DNA of 64,000 nt from Marinobacterium aestuarii. GTDB taxonomy: Bacteria > Pseudomonadota > Gammaproteobacteria > Pseudomonadales > Balneatricaceae. The stretch spans positions 1,116,001-1,180,000 of the forward strand of contig NZ_CP015839.1 in assembly GCF_001651805.1 (NCBI RefSeq), in the 5' to 3' direction. The notes below the pieces were generated by a model. The model searched no databases, was not told the origin of the DNA, and was given only the letters and a program-made list of their open reading frames with translations. The position numbers were made by a program, and so were the translations under genes. This document shows, in pieces, positions 41,122-48,949 of this stretch (the stretch's first letter is position 1; every line of letters begins with the position of its first letter).

Positions 41122-41136
41122 ACTGGTATTACCAAT
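41122..41136. promoter_or_regulatory. PdhR-like operator upstream of pdhR
   Basis: ACTGGTATTACCAAT, one base from a perfect ATTGGT-N3-ACCAAT palindrome. It is the second such site in the 363-bp dctP-pdhR divergent region. Confidence 0.8.
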
Positions 41137-41257
41137 TATTGCGCTGGCCTGTGCTGACCCGGTGAATTACAACTATAGGCGCCCAGTTAAAAAGCGCCGT
41201 AACATGACGGTTTTATTAGGGTTTTATCATGCTGTTGGTACAGCGGGAGGGATTAAG

Positions 41258-42019
41258 GTGGCCTATCAGCGGGTAAAACAACCCAAAATTTCCGATGTCA
41301 TAGTGCAGCAGATAGAGGAAATGATTCTCGAAGGTACGCTTAAGCCGGGTCAGAAGTTGCTGCCCGAGCGGGAGCTGGCCAAGCAGTTTGATGTTTCACG
41401 TCCATCGCTGCGTGAAGCGGTGCAGAAACTGGCGGCCCGTGGTTTGCTGGTGAGCCGCCAGGGCGGCGGCACCTATGTTTCCGAAGAGCTGGGTGCTTCC
41501 TTTTCCGATCCGTTGCTGGAGCTGTTCAAGACGCATCCGGAAGCGCAGTATGATCTGCTGGAGTTTCGCCACGCCCTTGAGGGTGTCTCGGCCTACTATG
41601 CAGCGCTGCGCAGTACGGCCGCCGACCGGGAAGAGATCCAGACGCGCTATGATGAGCTGCAGCACTTTCACAGCTGCAAGGAGTTCAGCAAGGAGGTGGA
41701 CGCCGATGTTGAGTTCCATCTCGCCATCGCCGCAGCGACCCACAACATGGTGCTGTTGCACATGATGCGCGCGCTCTTCAGTTTGCTGCGCCAGCACATC
41801 ACCGACAACCTGTTGAATATTTACCCCAGGCCCGGCTACCGGGAAAAGATCCATGACCAGCACCGGGTGCTGATGACTGCTATCCTTGCCGGTGAGCCGG
41901 ACAACGCGCGCAAGGCTGCCCACCACCATATTGCCTATGTTGAAGAGGCCTTGCTGGAAGGGGAACGGGAAAATACCCGTCAGGAACGGGCGCTGCGCCG
42001 GGCTAATGCCGGTGTTTAA
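41258..42019 (+). CDS. pdhR: pyruvate dehydrogenase complex repressor PdhR (GntR/FCD family)
   Basis: 253 residues (E. coli 254). An N-terminal winged helix (about 1-72) contains LLPERELAKQFDVSRPSLREAVQKL, nearly identical to E. coli PdhR including the recognition helix. The C-terminal FCD effector domain (about 95-235) carries the metal-ligand pattern around EFHLAIAAATHN and HRVLMTAILAG. It senses pyruvate. GTG at 41258 is chosen: GGGAGG lies 7 bases upstream and the protein then begins (V)AYQRVKQPKISDVI like E. coli MAYSKIRQPKLSDVI. It is followed by aceE and aceF as in E. coli and is divergent from the TRAP operon. Confidence 0.95.
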   Translation: MAYQRVKQPKISDVIVQQIEEMILEGTLKPGQKLLPERELAKQFDVSRPSLREAVQKLAARGLLVSRQGGGTYVSEELGASFSDPLLELFKTHPEAQYDLLEFRHALEGVSAYYAALRSTAADREEIQTRYDELQHFHSCKEFSKEVDADVEFHLAIAAATHNMVLLHMMRALFSLLRQHITDNLLNIYPRPGYREKIHDQHRVLMTAILAGEPDNARKAAHHHIAYVEEALLEGERENTRQERALRRANAGV

Positions 42020-42146
42020 TGGTACTTTTGAGACGCGATGTCGCAATTTGGCCGAGATTGGCGTGTAACTCAGGTCAGTGCTGGAGCCCGCAGTCGCAGC
42101 ATGCCCGCCAGGGCTGAGAAAACGTAGATTTCAGTTTGGTATTATT

Positions 42147-42162
42147 ACTACAAAAATGTAGT
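42147..42162. promoter_or_regulatory. inverted repeat 1 upstream of aceE
   Basis: ACTACA-AAAA-TGTAGT, a 6-bp palindrome with a 4-base spacer. It shares the TGTAGT half-site with the palindrome at 42219-42235, 57 bases further downstream. Confidence 0.6.
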
Positions 42163-42218
42163 CTGGAGACGGTTTTGTTGCCATCAATATCCAATATGTG
42201 CATAATATTGACGCCATT

Positions 42219-42235
42219 CTGTAGTAATACTACAG
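42219..42235. promoter_or_regulatory. perfect 17-bp palindrome upstream of aceE
   Basis: CTGTAGTAATACTACAG is symmetric about its central base. The inner TAGTAATACTA fits the general GntR/FCD operator form TNGT-N3-ACNA but differs from the TGGT-N3-ACCA PdhR sites next door. TTGACG at 42208-42213 just upstream could be a -35, with the palindrome filling the spacer, so occupancy would block the promoter. The cognate regulator is unknown. Confidence 0.7.
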
Positions 42236-42347
42236 GATAATAAGAACGAGAAGATGGCAGGGCGCGGGAAGCCTGAACAACAGGCTGTTCCGTCTTAACG
42301 CTTACGTGGGATTGACTGCTCGAATAAGAATGAGTGGAGAAAGCAAA

Positions 42348-45005
42348 GTGCAAGAATTCGTTGAAGATATTGATCCGATAGAAACCCATGAATGGTTGGA
42401 TGCACTGGAGTCTGTTGCCAAAAGCGACGGCGATGATCGTGCACGGTTTATTCTCAAACAGCTGGGGCGCAAGGCCGCTGATATCGGCGTAGGTAGCGTC
42501 GGTGCCACTACGACCCCATACCGCAACACTATCGCCCCCAAAGACGAAAGTCGCATGCCGGGCGATTTGTTTGTTGAGCGTCGTATCCGTTCCTTTATTC
42601 GCTGGAACGCGATGGCGATGGTCATGCGCGCCAACGACAACAAGGAAGGCCTGGGTGGTCACATCTCCAGCTTCTCGTCGTCCGCCACGCTGTACGATAT
42701 TGGCTTTAACTACTTTTTCCGCGGCAATGAAGGCGAGCAGGATGCCGACATGGTGTTCTTCCAGGGGCATATTTCCCCCGGTATTTACGCCCGCGCCTAT
42801 CTTGAAGGTCGTCTGACCGAAGAGCAGCTCGACAACTTCCGCCGCGAAGTGGACGGCAATGGTCTGTCGTCCTATCCCCATCCCTGGCTGATGCCGAACT
42901 TCTGGCAGTTCCCGACCGTGTCCATGGGTCTGGGGCCGATTCAGGCGATCTACCAGGCGCACGTCATGCGCTACCTGTCTGCCCGTAGCCTGATCAATCG
43001 CGGTGATCGCAAGATCTGGGCTTTCCTGGGCGACGGTGAGTGCGATGAGCCGGAAACCCTGGGTGCCATTTCCCTGGCCGGCCGTGAACATCTCGAAAAC
43101 CTGATCTTCGTTATCAACTGCAACCTGCAGCGCCTCGACGGGCCGGTACGCGGTAACGGCAAGATTGTGCAGGAGCTCGAAGGCATCTTCCGTGGCGCCG
43201 GCTGGAACGTGGTCAAGTGCCTGTGGGGCCGCCACTGGGATCCGCTGCTGGAAAAAGACACAACTGGCTTGCTGCAAAAGCGCATGGACGAAGTCTGTGA
43301 CGGCGAGCTGCAGAACTACAAGGCCAACGGCGGTGCTTACACCCGCGAGCATTTCTTCGGCAAGTACCCGGAACTGCTTGAGATGGTGAAGGATATGTCC
43401 GATCAGGACATCATGAACCTGAACCGCGGTGGTCATGACCCGTACAAGGTCTATGCGGCTTACCAGTCTGCCTATCAGCACAAGGGTCAGCCCACCGTTA
43501 TCCTGGCGCAAACCGTCAAGGGTTACGGTACAGGCACCTCAGGCGAAGCCAAGAATGACACCCACTCCATCAAGAAAGTGGCTGTCGACGACCTGAAAGA
43601 CTTCCGCGACCGCTTCAATATTCCGTTGACCGATGAGCAGCTGAACGACGTTCCGTACTACCGTCCGTCGCCTGATTCGCCGGAAATGAAGTACATGTTC
43701 GAGCGCCGCAAGCAGCTCGGCGGCTTCTACCCGACCCGTCGCACCGAGTTTGACGTGCTGGAAACGCCGGCACTGGATGCCTTTGCCAGCCAGCTCAAGT
43801 CCAGCGGTGAGCGTGAGCTCTCGACCCAGATGGGTCTGAACCGTGTCTTGAACGTGCTGGTCAAGGACAAGCAGATTGGCAACCGCATAGTGCCGATCGT
43901 TCCGGACGAAGCCCGTACCTTTGGTATGGAAGGCATGTTCCGTCAGCTGGGTATCTACACCTCGGCCGGCCAGCGTTATGTACCCCATGACTCTGACCAG
44001 ATCATGTTCTACAAGGAATCCAAGACCGGTCAGGTGCTGGAAGAGGGTATCAATGAAGCCGGTGCATTCTCTGCCTGGCTGGCCTGTGCCACCTCCTACA
44101 GCAACAACAACTGCCCGATGGTGCCGTTCTACATCTTCTACTCGATGTTCGGCTTCCAGCGTGTCATGGATCTGATCTGGGCGGCCGGCGACAGCCAGGC
44201 GCGCGGTTTCCTGATCGGCGCCACCTCTGGTCGTACTACCCTGAACGGCGAAGGCCTGCAGCACCAGGATGGTCACAGCCACCTGATGGCGCAGATGATC
44301 CCGAACTGCGTCAGCTACGATCCGACCTACGCCTATGAAGTGACCGTCATCGTCCAGGACGGCCTTGAGCGCATGTACAAGAAGCAGGAAAACCGCTTCT
44401 ACTACATCACCACGATGAACGAAAACTACACCCATCCGGAAATGCCGGTGGGTGCAGAGGACGCCATCATCAAGGGCATGTACCTGCTTGAAGAAGGCAA
44501 GAGCGCCGACCTCAAGGTACAGCTTATGGGCTGTGGCACCATCCTGCGTGAAGTGCGTGAAGCCGCGATCATTCTGCGTGAAGAATACGGTATTGAATCC
44601 GATGTCTGGAGCACCACCTCGATCAATGAGCTGCGCCGCGAGGCACAGGAAGTTGATCGCTGGAACATGATGCACCCGACCGACGAGCCGCGCGTACCCT
44701 ACGTGACCGAGTGCCTGCAGGACCGTCAGGGTCCGGTTATCGCCTCGACCGACTACATGCGCATGTTCGCCGATCAGCTGCGCGAATTTATCCCGCACCG
44801 CTACAAGGTGCTGGGTACCGATGGTTTCGGCCGTTCCGATACGCGCACCAAGCTGCGTGAGTTCTTCGAAGTTAACCGTTACTACGTCGTTCTGGCTGCG
44901 CTCAAGGCGCTGCAGGAAGAAGGCAAGGTGCCTGCAACCGATGTTGCCAAGGCGATGCAGAAGTTCAATCTGAACCCGGAAAAACCGGCGCCCTGGACCG
45001 TTTAA
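42348..45005 (+). CDS. aceE: pyruvate dehydrogenase E1 component (homodimeric)
   Basis: 885 residues (E. coli 887). It decarboxylates pyruvate on thiamine diphosphate and acetylates E2. The ThDP motif is GDGECDEPETLGA through NCNLQRLDGPV; YFQGHISPG-type (FFQGHISPGIYARAYLEGRL) and EGLQHQDGHSH segments are diagnostic. GTG at 42348 is preferred because GGAG at 42335-42338 lies 9 bases upstream and the N-terminus (MQEFVEDIDPIETHEWLDAL) then matches the family length; ATG 42330 and GTG 42306 are in-frame alternatives. A 328-bp leader with two palindromes separates it from pdhR. Confidence 0.97.
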   Translation: MQEFVEDIDPIETHEWLDALESVAKSDGDDRARFILKQLGRKAADIGVGSVGATTTPYRNTIAPKDESRMPGDLFVERRIRSFIRWNAMAMVMRANDNKEGLGGHISSFSSSATLYDIGFNYFFRGNEGEQDADMVFFQGHISPGIYARAYLEGRLTEEQLDNFRREVDGNGLSSYPHPWLMPNFWQFPTVSMGLGPIQAIYQAHVMRYLSARSLINRGDRKIWAFLGDGECDEPETLGAISLAGREHLENLIFVINCNLQRLDGPVRGNGKIVQELEGIFRGAGWNVVKCLWGRHWDPLLEKDTTGLLQKRMDEVCDGELQNYKANGGAYTREHFFGKYPELLEMVKDMSDQDIMNLNRGGHDPYKVYAAYQSAYQHKGQPTVILAQTVKGYGTGTSGEAKNDTHSIKKVAVDDLKDFRDRFNIPLTDEQLNDVPYYRPSPDSPEMKYMFERRKQLGGFYPTRRTEFDVLETPALDAFASQLKSSGERELSTQMGLNRVLNVLVKDKQIGNRIVPIVPDEARTFGMEGMFRQLGIYTSAGQRYVPHDSDQIMFYKESKTGQVLEEGINEAGAFSAWLACATSYSNNNCPMVPFYIFYSMFGFQRVMDLIWAAGDSQARGFLIGATSGRTTLNGEGLQHQDGHSHLMAQMIPNCVSYDPTYAYEVTVIVQDGLERMYKKQENRFYYITTMNENYTHPEMPVGAEDAIIKGMYLLEEGKSADLKVQLMGCGTILREVREAAIILREEYGIESDVWSTTSINELRREAQEVDRWNMMHPTDEPRVPYVTECLQDRQGPVIASTDYMRMFADQLREFIPHRYKVLGTDGFGRSDTRTKLREFFEVNRYYVVLAALKALQEEGKVPATDVAKAMQKFNLNPEKPAPWTV

Positions 45006-45053
45006 GGCTCCTGTGAACTTCGTAACGGTTGAGAATTAGTAGAGGACATTATC

Positions 45054-47015
45054 GTGAGCACAATCACAATTAGCGTTCCAGACCTCAGTGGCGCCTCGGA
45101 TGTCGATGTCGTTGAGGTACTGGTCAAGGCGGGCGATGTTATCGCCGAGGGCGACAGCCTGATTGCCGTTGAGACCGACAAGGCCTCAATGGAAGTACCG
45201 TCCACCCATGGCGGTACAGTCAAGGAAGTGATTATCAAGGAGGGTGGCACCTGCAACGAAGGTGACCAGATTCTGATTCTGGAAACGGGCGCGGCAGCGG
45301 CCCCCGAAGCTTCCGCAACAGCAGCTCCGGCTGCTGCGGCTCCTGCTCCAGCCCCCGCGGCGGCACCTGCGGCACCTGCTGCAGCTGCTGCTGCGGCAAG
45401 TGTTGAAGAAGTCCGGGTGCCGGATCTCAGCGGTGCCTCCGATGTTGACGTGGTTGAAGTCCTGGTCAAGGCTGGTGATGTGATTGCCGAGGGCGACAGC
45501 CTGATCGCGGTCGAAACCGACAAGGCGTCCATGGAAGTGCCGGCCCCGATGGGCGGCACGGTCAAGGAAGTCAAGATTGTGGCCGGCGGCACCTGCAATG
45601 AAGGTGACCTGATCCTGACGCTGGAGGTTGCAGGCAGTGCAGCATCGGCGCCCCAGGCTCAGGCGCAGGCTCCGGCCGCTGCGCCTGCAGCAGCCCCGGC
45701 CCCTGCAGCAGCTCCGGCTGTAGCCGGTGGTATCGAAGAGGTTCGGGTGCCGGATCTCAGCGGTGCCACCGATGTGGACGTGATTGAAGTCCTGGTCAAG
45801 GTCGGTGATGTCATTGCCGAGGGCGACAGCCTGATCGCGGTTGAGACCGACAAGGCCTCGATGGAAGTGCCGGCGCCCAAGGGCGGTACCGTCAAGTCCG
45901 TCAGCATCAGTGCCGGTGGTACCTGCAACGAAGGTGATCTGATCATCACGCTGGAAGTGGCCGGTAGTGCTGCGGTCGCGGCGCCCGCTGCTGCACCTGC
46001 TGCGGCTCCCGCTGCTGCAGCTGCACCCGTGGCGGCACCTGCTGCGCCTGCCAAGGCGGCGCCAGGCGCGACCGTTAACCAGGCACTGGAGCAGAAGAAC
46101 CGTGCCGTGCACGCAGGCCCGGCCGTTCGCGCCATCGCCCGCGAGTTCGGGGTTGATCTGTCGCTGGTGGCAGGTTCAGGCCGTCGTGGTCGTGTCGTCA
46201 AGGAAGACGTGCAGAACTACGTCAAGGTCTCGCTCAAGGCGCTGGCCGAGAAGCCTGCTGCTGGTGTTGCCACCGGCTCCGGTATTCCGGCCGTCCCTGC
46301 GATCGATTTCAGCCAGTTTGGCGAGATTGAACTGCAGAAGATGAGCAAGATTGCCAAGGTGACGGCGGCGAACATGACCCGTTGCTGGCTCAATGTGCCG
46401 CACGTGACCCAGTTCGACAAGGCGGACATCACCGAGCTGGAAGCCTTCCGCAAGGAAATGAAGGACGCCGCAGCGAAAGAGGGCGTCAAGCTCACGCCGC
46501 TGCCGTTCATCATCAAGGCGGTGGCTCAGGCGCTGAAGGAGAACCCCAAGTTCAACGCCTCTCTGCATGCTGATGGCGAGCACATAGTGCTGAAGAAATA
46601 CATCAACGTCGGTCTGGCGGTGGATACGCCAAACGGCCTGATGGTGCCGGTGATCAAGGATGCGGACAAGAAGTCCATCTACGAGCTGTCCCGGGAAGCG
46701 AACGAACTGGCTGGCAAGGCCAAGGATCGCAAGCTGAAACCCAACGAGATGCAGGGCTGCTGCTTTACTATCTCGAGCCTGGGTGGCATTGGCGGTACTG
46801 GCTTTACGCCTATAGTACCGGCGCCGGAAGTTGGCATCCTGGGTGTATCCAAGGCAGACATAGAGCCGCGCTGGAATGGCAAGGAGTTCGAGCCGCGCCT
46901 GATGCTGCCGCTGTGTCTGTCCTATGACCACCGGGCGATTAATGGCGGGGATGCAGGACGCTTCCTGACCTACCTGAACAGTCTGCTGAGCGATATCCGT
47001 CGCTTGGTGCTGTAG
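45054..47015 (+). CDS. aceF: pyruvate dehydrogenase E2 component, dihydrolipoyl acetyltransferase
   Basis: 653 residues, GTG start with AGAGG upstream. Three lipoyl domains (about 2-75, 119-195, 229-305), each with the lipoylation motif ETDKASMEVP, are joined by flexible Ala/Pro linkers. A peripheral subunit-binding domain (about 352-388, AGPAVRAIAREFGVD) and the catalytic domain (about 420-653) with SYDHRAINGG follow. Asn replaces the usual Asp after DHRAI, as in several Pseudomonas-type E2 proteins. It transfers acetyl to CoA in the 24-mer core. No lpd (E3) gene follows. Confidence 0.97.
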   Translation: MSTITISVPDLSGASDVDVVEVLVKAGDVIAEGDSLIAVETDKASMEVPSTHGGTVKEVIIKEGGTCNEGDQILILETGAAAAPEASATAAPAAAAPAPAPAAAPAAPAAAAAAASVEEVRVPDLSGASDVDVVEVLVKAGDVIAEGDSLIAVETDKASMEVPAPMGGTVKEVKIVAGGTCNEGDLILTLEVAGSAASAPQAQAQAPAAAPAAAPAPAAAPAVAGGIEEVRVPDLSGATDVDVIEVLVKVGDVIAEGDSLIAVETDKASMEVPAPKGGTVKSVSISAGGTCNEGDLIITLEVAGSAAVAAPAAAPAAAPAAAAAPVAAPAAPAKAAPGATVNQALEQKNRAVHAGPAVRAIAREFGVDLSLVAGSGRRGRVVKEDVQNYVKVSLKALAEKPAAGVATGSGIPAVPAIDFSQFGEIELQKMSKIAKVTAANMTRCWLNVPHVTQFDKADITELEAFRKEMKDAAAKEGVKLTPLPFIIKAVAQALKENPKFNASLHADGEHIVLKKYINVGLAVDTPNGLMVPVIKDADKKSIYELSREANELAGKAKDRKLKPNEMQGCCFTISSLGGIGGTGFTPIVPAPEVGILGVSKADIEPRWNGKEFEPRLMLPLCLSYDHRAINGGDAGRFLTYLNSLLSDIRRLVL

Positions 47016-47049
47016 CACTTTGGAAAGACCCACTTCCAAAACCTTGGCG

Positions 47050-47078
47050 TCAGGGCCCTGTTTGGGGTCCTGATTTTT
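47050..47078 (+). terminator. Rho-independent terminator after aceF
   Basis: TCAGGGCCC pairs with GGGGTCCTGA (one wobble), followed by T6. A second, stronger hairpin lies about 85 bases on. Confidence 0.75.
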
Positions 47079-47161
47079 TACCGGTCTGCTCTGCAAGCCG
47101 TGCCCGGGAAAGGGAAGCGTTTTTACACAGCTACAGACTCATGTATTTAACCAATACAAAC

Positions 47162-47191
47162 AAAAGGCCACTCAATCGAGTGGCCTTTTTT
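47162..47191 (+). terminator. second terminator downstream of aceF
   Basis: AAAAGGCCACTC-AATC-GAGTGGCCTTTTTT: a perfect stem flanked by A4 and T6, able to work on both strands. Array 4 begins at once after it. Confidence 0.9.
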
Positions 47192-47192
47192 A

Positions 47193-47348
47193 TACAGGGA
47201 CGTATGTTGGCATTTTTTGCTCCTGCAAAAATGCCATTTCCGCCATCCTTGGCGGTCCCTGCCTTTTGCTCCTGCAAAGCCAGAGTTCCCGCCGTCCCTG
47301 GCGGTCATCCTGCGGGTGCAATGGATGCACACGACTACAGGGATGTAG
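47193..47348. repeat. GGA-loop hairpin array 4 (aceF / ugd junction)
   Basis: Plus-strand TACAGGGACGTA (47193-47204). Then two minus-strand pairs: AGGA-loop hairpin 47208-47236 with 47240-47255 (CCGCCAAGGATGGCGG on minus), and AGGA-loop hairpin 47259-47283 with 47289-47304 (CCGCCAGGGACGGCGG on minus). Finally plus-strand GTGCAATGGATGCAC (47316-47330) and CTACAGGGATGTAG (47335-47348). It lies between convergent aceF and ugd. The minus-type pair is duplicated here. Confidence 0.85.
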
Positions 47349-47409
47349 GAGATAGGGCGGCGCAGGAGCCAAAGCCGAGGAGCAGGGCTCCGTAGCTACC
47401 CATCGCAGT

Positions 47410-48759
47410 TTAGTCGCGGGGCATGGCCTGCAGTGAATCCCCGCGGCCGACGGCGTAGTAGGCCAGGCCCGCCCTGGCGACATCCTGCGGCGAGTAGAGG
47501 TTGCGGCCATCCACGATCAGGGGGGTGCGTAGCTGGGTTTTGAGCCAGGCGAAATCCAGGGTGCGAAAGGCTTTCCATTCAGTACAGATCACCAGGGCAT
47601 CGGCATCTACCACCGCCAGTTCACGGGTGGCGGCCAGGCTGAGGTCGGCGCGCGTGCCGTAGATGCGGTGGCACTCGTTGAGGGCTTCGGGGTCGTAGGC
47701 GCTGACGCTGGCGCCGGCCTCCCACAGGGCTTCCATCAGGGTGCGACTCGGCGCCTCGCGCATATCGTCGGTATTGGGCTTGAAGGCCAATCCCCAGATA
47801 GCGATGCGCTTGCCGCGCAGGTCCTTGCCCAGGCCCTGTTGCAGCTTGTGGAACAGGGTCTGTTTCTGCTGCTGGTTGACCCGCTCCACCGCATTGAGCA
47901 ACGGTGCCTCGTGGCCGACATCCAGCGCCGTGCGGGTGAGCGCCTTGACGTCCTTGGGGAAGCAGGAGCCGCCATAACCACAGCCGGGGTAGATGAAGTG
48001 ATAGCCAATGCGCGGATCCGAGCCGATGCCCTTGCGCACCTGTTCTATGTCGACCCCCAGACGTTCGGCCAGCTGGGCCAGCTCGTTCATGAAGCTGATC
48101 TTGGTGGCGAGCATGGCATTGGCGGCGTACTTGGTCAGCTCGGCGGCGCGCAGATCCATGAACATCAGTTTGTCGCGGTTACGGTTATAGGGGCCGTAGC
48201 ACTCGCGCATCAGGCCGCGCACCCGCTCGCTGTCGGTGCCGATGACAATGCGGGCCGCCTTGGTGAAGTCCTCAATGGCGGCACCTTCCTTGAGAAACTC
48301 AGGATTGGAGCAGACATCAAACTCGGGGCGGGTCTGGCGTGCTGACAATACACTGCTGATTTCCTCGCGTACCCGGTCTGCGGTGCCCACGGGCACGGTG
48401 GATTTGTCGACCACCACCTTGTAGTCCGTCATGTGGCTGCCGATGGTGCGGGCCACCGTCAGCACGTGACGCAGGTCCGCGGAGCCGTCGTCATCGGGGG
48501 GCGTACCCACGGCTATAAATTGCAGCTGGCCGTGGGCGACACCGCGCTCTGCCGAGGTGCTGAACTGCAGCCGGCCTTCGCTGTGGTTGCGCTTGAGCAT
48601 GGATTCAAGGCCAGGCTCGTAGATCGGCAGGCGGCCCTGATTCAGGCCATCAATCTTGGTCTGATCAATATCGATGCACAGAACATCATGGCCAACGTCC
48701 GCCAGGCAGGTTCCCGTGACCAGGCCGACATAGCCACTGCCAAATACCGTGATTTTCAT
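47410..48759 (-). CDS. ugd: UDP-glucose 6-dehydrogenase
   Basis: 449 residues. N-terminal NAD domain ([24 protein letters not shown]), the central helix region, and the catalytic cysteine in [14 protein letters not shown]; the C-terminal UDP-binding domain has [16 protein letters not shown]. It oxidises UDP-glucose twice to UDP-glucuronate. galU (substrate supply) and a UDP-glucuronate epimerase (product use) are adjacent, so the three define a uronic-acid nucleotide-sugar set for capsule, exopolysaccharide or LPS. Divergent from the epimerase gene. Confidence 0.97.
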   Translation of the reverse strand: MKITVFGSGYVGLVTGTCLADVGHDVLCIDIDQTKIDGLNQGRLPIYEPGLESMLKRNHSEGRLQFSTSAERGVAHGQLQFIAVGTPPDDDGSADLRHVLTVARTIGSHMTDYKVVVDKSTVPVGTADRVREEISSVLSARQTRPEFDVCSNPEFLKEGAAIEDFTKAARIVIGTDSERVRGLMRECYGPYNRNRDKLMFMDLRAAELTKYAANAMLATKISFMNELAQLAERLGVDIEQVRKGIGSDPRIGYHFIYPGCGYGGSCFPKDVKALTRTALDVGHEAPLLNAVERVNQQQKQTLFHKLQQGLGKDLRGKRIAIWGLAFKPNTDDMREAPSRTLMEALWEAGASVSAYDPEALNECHRIYGTRADLSLAATRELAVVDADALVICTEWKAFRTLDFAWLKTQLRTPLIVDGRNLYSPQDVARAGLAYYAVGRGDSLQAMPRD

Positions 48760-48949
48760 AGCTTTCCCGCGTTGAAACAGAGATGTTCTGAAGACTAACT
48801 CTAGTGCAGCCTGATGCCCAGAGTCTGTCGGGTTTTGATTACAGTTTCTTGATGCTGCCTGAGTCGGACTGGCAGTTAATGATATAGTGCGGTCTTAACG
48901 ACAGGGGCATGGGTGCTTCTGCTGCATGGGCTGAGTCAAGGGTTGGCAG

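Noticed and set aside
47141-47395. ORF of 84 codons in array 4
   Set aside because: It spans a terminator and the repeat array; no protein features.
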